Origin: JAXHUK01 sp034189725
Lineage (GTDB): Bacteria; Chloroflexota; Dehalococcoidia; SZUA-161
Assembly (NCBI GenBank): GCA_034189725.1
Contig: JAXHUK010000174.1
Coordinates: 1-28,366 of the forward strand
DNA: 28,366 nt
Direction of reading: 5' to 3'
Below the pieces are notes generated by a model. That model was given only the letters and a program-made list of their open reading frames with translations, made no database searches and was not told the origin of the DNA. Each line of letters opens with the position of its first letter. Positions within the stretch are counted from its first letter, which is position 1. The translations under genes were made by a program, and so were the position numbers. Of this stretch, positions 6,794-15,462 are shown piece by piece.

Positions 6794-8995
6794 CTATCTC
6801 ATTGCCTGTGCCAGGCTGTTTTTCCAGGCGCTCACTACCTCATCGAGCGGCACATCGATTGCATTTTCGATGAAAAAGCGGTTACCACCGACGGTCCCTA
6901 GCTCTTTTAGCGGCACCTGGTGCCTTGTAGCGAGATTGCGGAGTTCACCTACTCGAGCCGGCTCTGCCGAGACAACAATCCTCGATTGTTGTTCACCAAA
7001 AAGCTCGCTGTCAGTCTTTCCTTGAAATTCCCATTTCCCACGTATGCCGATGCCGCCGGCGATGCAACTTTCAGCCAGCGTTACAGCGAGACCACCATCG
7101 GAGCAGTCGTGAGCCGAGGCGATAATACCCTGGCGAATTGCATCAAGACAGCATAATTGTACCTTTCTTTCCAGATCGATATCTATTGATATGTCTCCGG
7201 CAACGATGCCATGAATTGCATCGAGATACTCGCTACCGCCCCTGCCATCTGTTTTCGCAGTGCTACCGCCAAGCAGCACTACTACATCACCTTCTCGTTT
7301 GAAGCCTATGGTACAGTGATGCTGTATGTCATCGATTAGTCCCAGCATCCCGATGATGGGTGTGGGATAAATCGGCTCCCCTCTGGTTTCGTTATAAAGG
7401 CTCACGTTACCGCTGATAATGGGTATGTTAAGGATATGGCATGCCTCAGCCATACCGCGAATGCATTGCTCAAGCTGGAAGAAGACCTCAGGCTTTTCGG
7501 GATTGCCAAAATTGAGGCAGTCGGTGATGGCAAGTGGTGTAGCGCCAGCGCAGGCGAGATTGCGTGCTGCCTCAGCGACAGCTATGATGCCTCCAATGTA
7601 TGGGTCGAGGTAGCAGTAGCGGCCATTACCGTCTGCCGTGAGCGCAATCGCTTTCTGAGTATCCTTAATCCGCAGTACACCGGCATCGCTTCCCGGGGCA
7701 ACTACGGTATTGATCTGAACCTGGTGGTCGTATTGCCGGTACACCCATTCCTTGCTGGCGATATTGGGGGAGGCGAGCAGTTGCAGGAGAACCGATGAGG
7801 CATTCTCGCCGATGTCGGGGATACCGCTGAGATCGAACCTTTTCAGTTCGTCGATCCAGGCTGGTTTGACCCCCTGGGGCCGGTAGAGCGGCGGAGTGGT
7901 GAGAAGAGTAATCGGAACATCGGCGACCACCTCGTCCCCATCGGTTATTCGGGCTATGCCGTCATCGGTTACATAGCCTATGATGTCGGAGCGCAGGTCC
8001 CATTTATCGAATATAGCCTTTACCTTATCCTCGCAACCCCTCTTCACGATAGCCAGCATACGCTCCTGTGATTCGGAGAGCATGACCTCATAGGGAGTCA
8101 TCCCTTCCTCGCGGCGGGGGACCTTGGCGACGTCGATTATCACGCCACTGCCACCTTTTGAGGCCGACTCGATAGCGGAGCTGGTGAGTCCGGCGGCTCC
8201 GAGGTCTTGTAAACCTACAATATAGTCGGTTTCTGCAAGCTCCAGGCAGGCTTCCATGAGCAGCTTCTCCATGAACGGATTGCCCACCTGCACTGTAGGT
8301 CTCAATTCACACTCATCCTCGAACGTACGTGATGCCAGTCCTGAAGCGCCGTGGAGCCCATCGCGACCGGTGTCGGCCCCCACGAGCATCAACAGGTTGC
8401 CAGTGCCACGGGCAGTAGAGCTGACCAGCTTTTCTTTCTCGACAATGCCCACACACATGGCGTTGATCAGGGGATTGGCTGAATACGAGGGTGAGAAAAC
8501 CACCTCGCCGGCAACATCAGGTATGCCGAGGCAGTTACCGTAGCCACCGATACCCGAGACTACGCCGCCGAACAGATAGCGGTTTCGGGGTTCGTCCAAA
8601 GGGCCGAATCTCAGTGAGTTGAGCAAGGCGATAGGACGTGCTCCCATGGTGAAGATGTCGCGCACTATTCCGCCAACACCGGTAGCCGCTCCTTCGTAGG
8701 GTTCGATAGCCGAGGGGTGGTTGTGGGACTCCATCTTCATCACGATACAGAGACCATCACCAATGTCGACTGCGCCGGCATTTTCCTCTCCGGGATTTAC
8801 CAGGACGTGCGGGGAAGCGTGCGGGAGCAGCTTGAGTAGCGACTTCGAGTGCTTGTAGCCGCAGTGCTCACTCCACAGGCTCCCGAACAGGCCAATTTCC
8901 ACCAGATTAGGCTCGCGGCCTAATTGCTGCACTATGAGGTTATATTCATCTTCGCTCAGGGCGACGTCATCGAGGATTTCTTTAGAGATAGACAT
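6794..8995 (-). CDS. purL: Phosphoribosylformylglycinamidine synthase, large catalytic subunit
   Basis: The 733-residue product is the small (single-domain-pair) PurL. It carries GLFGSLWSEHCGYKHS near residue 36, HNHPSAIEPYEGAATGVGG (about 92-110), and LQDLGAAGLTSS, all typical of the ATP- and FGAR-binding AIRS-like folds. It turns FGAR into FGAM in purine synthesis, using ammonia from PurQ. Its length is normal for the type that works with separate PurQ and PurS. The start at 8995 follows AGGAG by five bases. purQ lies upstream on the same strand with a 223-base spacer. Confidence 0.97.
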   Translation of the reverse strand: MSISKEILDDVALSEDEYNLIVQQLGREPNLVEIGLFGSLWSEHCGYKHSKSLLKLLPHASPHVLVNPGEENAGAVDIGDGLCIVMKMESHNHPSAIEPYEGAATGVGGIVRDIFTMGARPIALLNSLRFGPLDEPRNRYLFGGVVSGIGGYGNCLGIPDVAGEVVFSPSYSANPLINAMCVGIVEKEKLVSSTARGTGNLLMLVGADTGRDGLHGASGLASRTFEDECELRPTVQVGNPFMEKLLMEACLELAETDYIVGLQDLGAAGLTSSAIESASKGGSGVIIDVAKVPRREEGMTPYEVMLSESQERMLAIVKRGCEDKVKAIFDKWDLRSDIIGYVTDDGIARITDGDEVVADVPITLLTTPPLYRPQGVKPAWIDELKRFDLSGIPDIGENASSVLLQLLASPNIASKEWVYRQYDHQVQINTVVAPGSDAGVLRIKDTQKAIALTADGNGRYCYLDPYIGGIIAVAEAARNLACAGATPLAITDCLNFGNPEKPEVFFQLEQCIRGMAEACHILNIPIISGNVSLYNETRGEPIYPTPIIGMLGLIDDIQHHCTIGFKREGDVVVLLGGSTAKTDGRGGSEYLDAIHGIVAGDISIDIDLERKVQLCCLDAIRQGIIASAHDCSDGGLAVTLAESCIAGGIGIRGKWEFQGKTDSELFGEQQSRIVVSAEPARVGELRNLATRHQVPLKELGTVGGNRFFIENAIDVPLDEVVSAWKNSLAQAMR

Positions 8996-9218
8996 TGAGA
9001 CTCCTGACTACCAACCTATCGTGTCCACATTATTCAACGTTCTGCTTATCTTCATACGCCTTGACCAGTTTTTAGCAGTAACAGGTGTAATCGCTTGTCC
9101 TTGACTGCTTCTGACCTTTTGTTTGGGGTACCTGTTTTAAGCATTAACTCGTAATTCAGCTTACCGATCAGTGCTATACTAGCACAAGCGTTCTACTATG
9201 TCAAGAATTGAACAGGTT

Positions 9219-9917
9219 CTAGGCAACCCTGGCAGCTTCCCCGATGATGGACTCAAAGATCAGAATACCGTCAGTTCCTCCCATGATCTGCTCGCAGCAG
9301 CGCTCGGGGTGGGGCATCATGCCCAGGACGTTCCCTGCTTTGTTGACAATACCAGCGATGTTGTTCAGGGAACCATTGGGATTTGCCTTCGCGGTTATCT
9401 CGCCTGATGGCGTGCAATAGCGGAACGCAACTCTCTTGCTGGCCTCGAGTTCTCTCAAGGTTGCATCATCAGCGAAGTAGCTGCCCTCGTAATGGGAAAT
9501 CGGGATGGAGAGCACCTGTCCCTGTTGCGTTCGTGAAGTGAAGGGCAAAGAGTCGTTTTCAACACGAAGGTCTGTCCATTGACATCTATACTGGAGATGG
9601 TTGTTCTGCGTAAGGACTCCGGGCAACAGCCCGGCCTCGCATAGTATTTGAAAGCCATTGCAGATACCAATTACCAGTTTCCCGGAAGCGGCGAATTTCT
9701 CCACTGCGCTCATTACCGGCGAAAAGCGAGCAATAGCCCCGCAGCGAAGGTAGTCGCCGTAGGAGAACCCCCCGGGAAGGACCACGCAGTCGAAGCCCGA
9801 TAGGTCGGTACTCTTGTGCCAGATGTAGTCAACCTGTTGTTTCAGAACCTTGGCCAGTACGTGGTAGCAATCCCTGTCGCTCCAGGTCCCGGGAAAAACG
9901 ATTACCCCGAATTTCAT
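9219..9917 (-). CDS. purQ: Phosphoribosylformylglycinamidine synthase, glutaminase subunit
   Basis: The 232-residue product is a class I glutamine amidotransferase. The nucleophile Cys86 lies in GICNGFQ, and the His203-Glu205 pair lies in MMPHPE. PGGFSYGDYLRCGAIA forms the oxyanion region. It releases ammonia from glutamine for PurL in the fourth step of purine synthesis. It lies upstream of purL in the same direction. No purS gene is seen next to either; the small third subunit expected for this type must be encoded elsewhere. Confidence 0.97.
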   Translation of the reverse strand: MKFGVIVFPGTWSDRDCYHVLAKVLKQQVDYIWHKSTDLSGFDCVVLPGGFSYGDYLRCGAIARFSPVMSAVEKFAASGKLVIGICNGFQILCEAGLLPGVLTQNNHLQYRCQWTDLRVENDSLPFTSRTQQGQVLSIPISHYEGSYFADDATLRELEASKRVAFRYCTPSGEITAKANPNGSLNNIAGIVNKAGNVLGMMPHPERCCEQIMGGTDGILIFESIIGEAARVA

Positions 9918-10033
9918 CTCGATTCCTCACTTATGCGATGCCACTACTGGCTATGTTCAGTGTAGCACATCGGAGAAGGTAATGACACAGTTTTTCATGT
10001 TCAACGCCCTGTATGGTGCACAGACTTTAATTG

Positions 10034-10065
10034 AAAAGTAGGGACGTATCGTACTACGTCCCTAC
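10034..10065 (-). terminator. Intrinsic terminator after yqeY
   Basis: GTAGGGACGTA (10038-10048) and TACGTCCCTAC (10055-10065) form a perfect 11-base stem with a six-base loop. On the minus strand the stem is followed by TTTTC. It lies 41 bases after the yqeY stop codon and before purQ, so it should end the rpsU-yqeY transcript. Confidence 0.75.
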
Positions 10066-10105
10066 AGAGTTCTCTGCTCAATGAAAGCTGATGGCTGGAT
10101 GCTTG

Positions 10106-10558
10106 TTATGTTGTTGAACCGCTGAGCAATTCTGTTACCACCTCATTTATATCGCGTCCTTCAGCCTTCCCTTTCAGTTGGGAAATAAGCTTTGACATGA
10201 CCTTTCCCTTATCCCCAGGACCTCGTGCATCCACCTCGTCTATCACCTGACGAGCAGCAGCAACGATATCATCGCGGGACATTTGCTGCGGTAGATACTC
10301 GAGGAGTATGGCTAACTCAGCCTCTTCCTTGTCTATGAGATCCTGCCTGCTTGACTTCTGGAACTCAGCGATGCTTTCCCTGCGCTGCTTGGCTTCTTTA
10401 GAAATGAGATCGAGCACATCGGTATCATCCAGACTTTTTTGCTGAGCTTTCTCGACGTTTTGAATCCTCGCTCTGACCAGGCGAATTACCGATGTGCGAG
10501 TCTTCTCTCCGCTTTTCATAGCCTCTTTGAGATCAGCAACTAACTTCTCGTGTAACAT
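10106..10558 (-). CDS. yqeY: GatB/YqeY domain protein
   Basis: The 150-residue product has the standard YqeY length and pattern: LHEKLVADLKEAMKSGEK at the start, ARIQNVEKAQ, KEAKQRRESIAEFQK, EYLPQQMS, and the C-terminal helical domain with GDKGKVMSKL. The fold matches the tRNA-binding tail of GatB, but its precise role is unsettled. The ATG at 10558 fits the usual family start; an in-frame GTG at 10579 is an alternative. It follows rpsU by about 40 bases, the order seen in many bacteria. Confidence 0.93.
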   Translation of the reverse strand: MLHEKLVADLKEAMKSGEKTRTSVIRLVRARIQNVEKAQQKSLDDTDVLDLISKEAKQRRESIAEFQKSSRQDLIDKEEAELAILLEYLPQQMSRDDIVAAARQVIDEVDARGPGDKGKVMSKLISQLKGKAEGRDINEVVTELLSGSTT

Positions 10559-10599
10559 TAGCTCTTGTCCGTCATCCACCAGCCAAACTACGTAATTTA

Positions 10600-10821
10600 T
10601 TAATTCCGGGGGCCCCTGGAAGTTTTGGAGCTTCTCGCCTTGGAACTTCTGGAAGTCTTACGCTTTTTCGTTGCTTCTTTCTTCTTGCGTGTTATGCACG
10701 GCTTTTCGAAATGTTCCCTGCGCCGGGCCTCGGCAAGTATTCCGTCTTGCTGGACTTTTTTATTGAATCGCTTTAACGCAATCTCAAAAGGTTCGTTATC
10801 GCCAACCCTGACCTCAGTCAC
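10600..10821 (-). CDS. rpsU: 30S ribosomal protein S21
   Basis: The 73-residue product begins MTEVRVGDNEPFEIALKRF and contains EARRREHFEKP, the S21 signature. A strongly basic Ser/Arg/Lys-rich tail (about 45-73) is longer than in the shortest S21 proteins. The start is GTG at 10821 behind a GGGGGTGGTG stretch. A clear promoter lies at 10870-10899. It is co-directional with yqeY. Confidence 0.95.
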   Translation of the reverse strand: MTEVRVGDNEPFEIALKRFNKKVQQDGILAEARRREHFEKPCITRKKKEATKKRKTSRSSKARSSKTSRGPRN

Positions 10822-10869
10822 TCACACACCACCCCCTTCATTGTATCATTAGCCATTTACCCCTCGCTG

Positions 10870-10899
10870 ATTATAGCTTTTATAGAGCGGAAGTGTCAA
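10870..10899 (-). promoter_or_regulatory. Sigma-70 type promoter of rpsU-yqeY
   Basis: Minus-strand TTGACA (10894-10899) and TATAAT (10870-10875), both perfect hexamers, are separated by 18 bases. The predicted transcript starts near 10863, about 40 bases before the rpsU GTG. Confidence 0.8.
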
Positions 10900-10921
10900 G
10901 TAATCGAATTATGCGGGTGAT

Positions 10922-10986
10922 TTAAATCATGGTTAACAGTTTCTTTTGCCCTATAGTACTCTGCCTCAACAAGGATCATACTTAAC
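10922..10986 (+). repeat. Dispersed repeat, copy A
   Basis: About 65 bases starting TTAAATCATGGTT and ending ATCATACTTAAC match 21766-21830 over their whole length, with roughly 75-80% identity by eye. A shorter match lies at 17472-17508. The copy lies between the divergent promoters of rpsU and the carotenoid operon. A TTGACA begins 16 bases after its end. Confidence 0.7.
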
Positions 10987-11002
10987 CATCGTACAGAAAA
11001 GA

Positions 11003-11031
11003 TTGACACCACAGACCAAACAGGATAGAGT
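11003..11031 (+). promoter_or_regulatory. Candidate promoter of the carotenoid operon
   Basis: TTGACA (11003-11008) and TAGAGT (11026-11031) are 17 bases apart. If used, the transcript has a leader of about 300 bases before the IPP isomerase gene. No nearer promoter of this quality was found. Confidence 0.5.
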
Positions 11032-11039
11032 ATATGCTA

Positions 11040-11334
11040 CGAATAGTAGTCCCAGTTCCTGGTCTTGGTTGACCTGATTTATCGTATTGCGTTCATTGCC
11101 AGTAAGCTTGCTGGTAGTTTACTACCCTTAGGCCAGGCTGTTTAATGGTCGCAATGCTTTTCCAGCTTCGCAAAGCGTCTTGAAAACCACTCACAATTCT
11201 TTGAACCCCTGGTTTCTCTAACCGTAAGACGTAACGAACAAAACGTATCACAGGTGCTGATTATGTCCTAGCAGCACTTCGAGTATTGAAAGCTTTGGGA
11301 TAAACTGAAGCTGTATCAATTTGAAGAAGTTGCC
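11040..11334 (+). other. Unassigned 295-base leader region of the carotenoid operon
   Basis: No gene is supported here. It contains the near-palindrome CCAGTAAGCTTGCTGG (about 11099-11114), overlapping a second hairpin, GGTAGTTTACTACC. On the minus strand a stretch of about 57 codons is open without a start or ribosome binding site and matches nothing I recognise. The region could be an untranslated leader or the remains of a lost gene. Confidence 0.4.
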
Positions 11335-12381
11335 ATGCGAGAACGTAAAATAGATTCCCCCACATCTATCAGCAAACGAAAATACGATCACCTGAATACG
11401 GCGTTACATAAACAGGTGCAATACGAGCACGTAACTACCGGTTTTGAGAAGTACCGGTTTATTCATCAAGCATTGCCCCAGCTCGATCTCACTACTGTTG
11501 ATTTCTCGACAACCTTTCTGGGGGCAACGTTACGTGCTCCTCTAATGATCTCATCGATGGTGGGCGGCATTGATGAAGCCGGCCGTATCAATCGCAATCT
11601 GGCACAGGCAGCTCAGGAAATGGGACTGGCTATGGGAGTTGGTTCCCAGAGATGTGCCATAGAGAATAGTGGTATGGCTGAAACGTACAGGGTACGAGAC
11701 GTTGCTCCAGATATACTTCTGTGTGCTAATTTAGGAGCAATCCAGCTCAATTATGGGTACGGCATAGATGAGTGCCGCCGTGTAGTAGACATGATCGGAG
11801 CTGATGCACTCATCCTGCATCTCAATCCACTGCAAGAAGCTTTACAGCCTGAAGGTAATACTAATTTCTCAGGTTTGCTGGAAAAAATTACCGATGTATG
11901 CAGGGCACTACCTGTCCCGGTGATAGTGAAAGAAGTCGGTTTTGGCATTTCAGAGCAAGGAGCACATCAACTGGCCAGAGCAGGGGCCGCCGCAATTGAC
12001 ATAGCCGGCGCTGGGGGTACTTCCTGGAGCGAGATAGAGCGCTATCAGGCACAGGATGAGAACGACAACAACCTTGCCGGTTCTTTTGCCACATGGGGGT
12101 TACCGACTGCCCAGTCGTTACAGATGGCTAAAAAGGGTGCGCCCAGTGTTCCCCTCATTGCTAGCGGCGGCATACGGTCAGGCCTCGATGCAGCCAAGGC
12201 GATCGCACTTGGAGCGGACATTGTCGGCATTGCCAATCCGCTTCTAATGGCGGCACAAACATCTGCTGACATGGTGATGCAGTATTTGACTGCATTGATC
12301 AAAGGATTACGCATATCGATGTTCTGCACTGGCGCTGGTACCATCGAAGAACTGAAACATACCCCCTTGTTAATCGACTAG
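11335..12381 (+). CDS. fni: Isopentenyl-diphosphate delta-isomerase, type 2 (FMN-dependent)
   Basis: The 348-residue TIM-barrel protein converts IPP to DMAPP with reduced FMN. It shows the family N-terminus RKYDHL (15-20), SSMVGG (74-78), GVGSQR (101-106), HLNPLQE with H162, N164, Q167 and the metal ligand E168, and GAGGTSW followed by the phosphate-binding ASGGIRSG and a closing FCTGAGT. All expected catalytic positions are present. It is the first gene of the carotenoid cluster, supplying the C5 unit balance, and ends 14 bases before the phytoene desaturase gene. GAAGAAG precedes the ATG. Confidence 0.96.
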   Translation: MRERKIDSPTSISKRKYDHLNTALHKQVQYEHVTTGFEKYRFIHQALPQLDLTTVDFSTTFLGATLRAPLMISSMVGGIDEAGRINRNLAQAAQEMGLAMGVGSQRCAIENSGMAETYRVRDVAPDILLCANLGAIQLNYGYGIDECRRVVDMIGADALILHLNPLQEALQPEGNTNFSGLLEKITDVCRALPVPVIVKEVGFGISEQGAHQLARAGAAAIDIAGAGGTSWSEIERYQAQDENDNNLAGSFATWGLPTAQSLQMAKKGAPSVPLIASGGIRSGLDAAKAIALGADIVGIANPLLMAAQTSADMVMQYLTALIKGLRISMFCTGAGTIEELKHTPLLID

Positions 12382-12395
12382 AAAAGTACCTGCTC

Positions 12396-13874
12396 ATGTC
12401 TACGACTAATCGTCTCACTGTAATTGGCGCTGGATTCAGCGGTTTAGCTGCCGCAGCATTGCTGGCCAATGATGGGTGGGACGTAACGGTACTGGAAAAG
12501 AATGCACAGGTGGGTGGTGCGGCACGGGCCTGGAATGTTCGGGGATTCACTTTTGACATGGGGCCCACATGGTACCTCATCCCTGAGGTGTTTGAGCGGT
12601 ATTTCGCTCTTTTCGGGGAGCGACGCGAAGCGTATTACGATCTCACTCTGTTGAATCCGTCGTATCGAGTCTTTTTCGAAGATGGGGAGCAGGTAGATAT
12701 CACTCCTGATATCGAACAGACAAAGGCGACCTTTGAGCGTTTCGAACCAGGTGGTGCAGACAAGCTCACCAGATTTCTGGAACACGCAGCGTACCGATAC
12801 GACACCGCTATGAAGGAGTTCCTGTATCGCGAATACCGCAGTATATTCGATTTCTTTAATCGCCGTTTGCTGGTGTATGGTGCTCGGATGAACCTGTTTC
12901 GCAGCCTTGACAGAGAGGTCAGTTCGTACTTCACCGACGATCGGGCGAAAAAGATACTGGAATATGCCATGGTGTTTTTAGGGAGTAGTCCATTCAACGC
13001 CCGGGCACTCTATTCGATTATGGCTCATGTCGATCTCAATCTGGGTGTGTGGTATCCCGGCGGTGGCATGGGCTCGGTGGTCGATGGCGTACGAATGCTG
13101 GCGGAATCCAGAGGTGTAATGATTCGCACCGGGGAGCAGGTGCGAAAACTGAGCGGGGACAATGGTACATTGACCTATATCGTTACGGAGGCTGGTGAGT
13201 ATCCGGCCGATGTGGTAGTGGCCAGTGCCGACTATCCACACGTGGAAACGGAACTGTTGGAACGATCACAGCAGAGTTATCCTTTGGATTACTGGCGGAA
13301 ACGGGTTGTTGCACCATCGATGTTTCTCATCTTTCTGGGGCTTACTAAGAAAGTCGAGGCGCTCACTCACCACAACCTCTATCTGGCTAACCGCTGGGAG
13401 GAGCATTTCGCTTCAATTTTCGATAATCCAGACTGGCCGAAGAATCCTTCCTATTACATACACTGTCCTTCACAACTGGATAAAACGCTTGCACCCGAGG
13501 GCCATGAAATCGTTGTTATCGGGGTCCCGGTTGCTCCTGGACTGGACGATAGTGACTCCCAGAGACAGGAGTTTGCTGAACAAGCAATCAAGCATCTTGA
13601 GAAATTGATTGGTACGGAGCTACGTGATTCTATCGTTGTTCAACGTATTTTCTCGCATCGAGATTTCAAGAACGAGTACAACCTGTACAGGGGCACAGCT
13701 TTTGGACTGTCACACACTCTCTTACAGACCGCTGTCTTTCGTCCTTCTTACCGGAGTCGCAAGATAAAGAACCTGTATTTTACCGGGCAGTATACTCATC
13801 CTGGTATTGGCGTTCCTATGTCCTTTATTTCGTCCCAGGTAGTTGCTGAAAAGATTAGGAGGGAGCGGAGATGA
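12396..13874 (+). CDS. crtI: Phytoene desaturase (CrtI-type carotenoid desaturase)
   Basis: The 492-residue flavoprotein starts with a dinucleotide-binding fold, GAGFSGLAAA (11-20), with Glu34 closing the second strand (VTVLEK), then GGAARAW and FDMGPTWYL, as in CrtI. The C-terminal signature LYFTGQYTHPGIGVPM lies at 460-475. It probably desaturates phytoene toward lycopene, dehydrosqualene-type or other carotenoid substrates not being excluded. It ends in an ATGA overlap with the phytoene synthase gene, so the two are translationally coupled. The start at 12396 has only a weak ribosome binding site. Confidence 0.93.
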   Translation: MSTTNRLTVIGAGFSGLAAAALLANDGWDVTVLEKNAQVGGAARAWNVRGFTFDMGPTWYLIPEVFERYFALFGERREAYYDLTLLNPSYRVFFEDGEQVDITPDIEQTKATFERFEPGGADKLTRFLEHAAYRYDTAMKEFLYREYRSIFDFFNRRLLVYGARMNLFRSLDREVSSYFTDDRAKKILEYAMVFLGSSPFNARALYSIMAHVDLNLGVWYPGGGMGSVVDGVRMLAESRGVMIRTGEQVRKLSGDNGTLTYIVTEAGEYPADVVVASADYPHVETELLERSQQSYPLDYWRKRVVAPSMFLIFLGLTKKVEALTHHNLYLANRWEEHFASIFDNPDWPKNPSYYIHCPSQLDKTLAPEGHEIVVIGVPVAPGLDDSDSQRQEFAEQAIKHLEKLIGTELRDSIVVQRIFSHRDFKNEYNLYRGTAFGLSHTLLQTAVFRPSYRSRKIKNLYFTGQYTHPGIGVPMSFISSQVVAEKIRRERR

Positions 13875-14737
13875 CACTAGATCAGATTCAGCGCCTGACC
13901 TTTGAACAGGGAAGCACTACGTTCTTCAACAGTAGCCTCTTCTTTCCCCTTGATGTAAGGCGAGACGTTTTTACACTCTATAGTTTCGTGCGCACTGCCG
14001 ATGACATGGTAGATACTATACCCCAGAGGACTGATGATTTTTACCGTTTCAGAGATGACTATACTAATGCCTTACAGGGACACTCCACCCATGACCTGAT
14101 TATTCATTCATTCATCGACCTCATGTGCCGAAAGGGCTTTAATCCACAATGGGTAGAGTCGTTCCTGAATACAATGGAACTCGACCTTACCAAGCAGGTT
14201 TACTCCACCATCGAGGAAACCCTGGATTACATGTACGGATCGGCAGAGGTAATCGGACTCTTTATGGCCAAGATACTGAATCTGCCTCCCGAAGCATATA
14301 TGTATGCAAGATTGCAGGGCAGGGCAATGCAGTACATTAACTTCATTCGCGATGTCGAAGAAGACCGGCAGTTAGGCCGCGTTTACTTGCCTTTGGCAGA
14401 TTCTGGAATCACGAGTCTTGAGCATCGGCATGCCTTGATTGAGCGCGACGCCTTTACGGATTTCATCCATGTTCAGATCGGTCGCTATCGTCAGTGGCAG
14501 GCGGAAGCGAAAAAGGGATTCCGTTATATTCCCGTCCGCTATCTTATTCCGATTAAGACAGCCAGCGACATGTATAGCTGGACCGCGCGGAAAATCGAGT
14601 TAGACCCTTTTATTATTTACTATACAAAAGTGAAGCCTCGCCGGAGCCAGGTAAGGTTGCACGCGTTTTCCAATGCCATCCGGATAAGAAGAATAAAGAA
14701 GCGCAGTTACCGTGACTCCCTGTATCTGCTGGAGTAA
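13871..14737 (+). CDS. crtB: Phytoene/squalene synthase family protein, probable phytoene synthase
   Basis: The 288-residue product has the two aspartate-rich motifs of prenyl-prenyl synthases: DDMVD (44-48) and DVEED (161-165, in NFIRDVEEDRQLGRVYLP). It should join two GGPP molecules to make phytoene. A strong AGGAGGGAGCGGAG lies before the ATG, which overlaps the crtI stop by four bases. No GGPP synthase gene is in this window. A C30 (dehydrosqualene) synthase cannot be excluded by eye, but the neighbouring CruF-like gene favours C40 or larger carotenoids. Confidence 0.93.
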   Translation: MTLDQIQRLTFEQGSTTFFNSSLFFPLDVRRDVFTLYSFVRTADDMVDTIPQRTDDFYRFRDDYTNALQGHSTHDLIIHSFIDLMCRKGFNPQWVESFLNTMELDLTKQVYSTIEETLDYMYGSAEVIGLFMAKILNLPPEAYMYARLQGRAMQYINFIRDVEEDRQLGRVYLPLADSGITSLEHRHALIERDAFTDFIHVQIGRYRQWQAEAKKGFRYIPVRYLIPIKTASDMYSWTARKIELDPFIIYYTKVKPRRSQVRLHAFSNAIRIRRIKKRSYRDSLYLLE

Positions 14738-14779
14738 TGAACAAAATGCTTTGGATTTACCACGGTTCCCCATAGGTAT

Positions 14780-15439
14780 ATGAAACACAGACCTGTAAAA
14801 GGACAGATCAAGCTCCCCGATGAACCTGCACTCATAAGAGGACTCGTAACAATTTACATTGTGGGGATCGTTGGCCACCTTGTGCCTATCGGATTATCTG
14901 TCATGCTATGGCTGACGCCATTTGTGCTGCTCATCTCCGGGATAATGGTCCTGATCCCGCTACGCAAAACACAGCCACTCACCTTTTGGTTATGGTGTGG
15001 TGGTGTAGTAGCCATTACTTTTCTGGTGGAGGTTATCGGAGTAACAACCGGCGCTGTTTTTGGCCCCTACGAGTACGGATCAACTCTTGGGCCCGGTATC
15101 TGGGGTGTACCTTTGTTGATATGCTGGAACTGGTTGTTCATCATTCTGGGAGCGATTGGAATAAGCCAGAGGATAAGGCATCCTGTGTTGTTTGCAATGC
15201 TTGTTGGCACACTGGTTGTGCTTTTTGACTTCACCTTGGAACCGGTTGCCATCAAGCTCGATTACTGGGAATGGCATTTGGCCAACATCGCACCACAGAA
15301 TTACTTCGCCTGGTTTGCGATAGCTTTTGTTGCTGCTATAGGGTATCGTGGCCTCAAGTTGGTTATGGACAGCCGAATTCCCCGGAGCTATTTCGCGATC
15401 CAGTTGCTCTTTTTCCTTGTTCTGCGCCTGTTTCTCTAG
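14780..15439 (+). CDS. cruF: CruF-like carotenoid hydratase (DUF422 family membrane protein)
   Basis: The 219-residue product is very hydrophobic, with about six membrane segments, and carries the family motifs FGPYEYGSTLGPGIWGVPL and CWNW in the middle and FDFTLEPVAIKLDYWEW near residue 155. Members include CruF, the 1',2'-hydratase of gamma-carotene, and the archaeal bisanhydrobacterioruberin hydratase. Here it probably adds water across the end of an acyclic carotenoid such as lycopene, giving a hydroxyl for a sugar. It lies 42 bases after crtB in the same direction. The family is firm; the exact substrate is inferred. Confidence 0.88.
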   Translation: MKHRPVKGQIKLPDEPALIRGLVTIYIVGIVGHLVPIGLSVMLWLTPFVLLISGIMVLIPLRKTQPLTFWLWCGGVVAITFLVEVIGVTTGAVFGPYEYGSTLGPGIWGVPLLICWNWLFIILGAIGISQRIRHPVLFAMLVGTLVVLFDFTLEPVAIKLDYWEWHLANIAPQNYFAWFAIAFVAAIGYRGLKLVMDSRIPRSYFAIQLLFFLVLRLFL

Positions 15440-15462
15440 CAAAGAGATGCGGTGTTTTCTAA

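Noticed and set aside
7436..7798. Plus-strand open frame of 120 codons inside purL
   Set aside because: It is a shadow of the conserved purL reading frame.
9171..9185. Small palindrome GTGCTATACTAGCAC after purQ
   Set aside because: The six-base arms are too short, and there is no T-run or clear promoter to give it a role.
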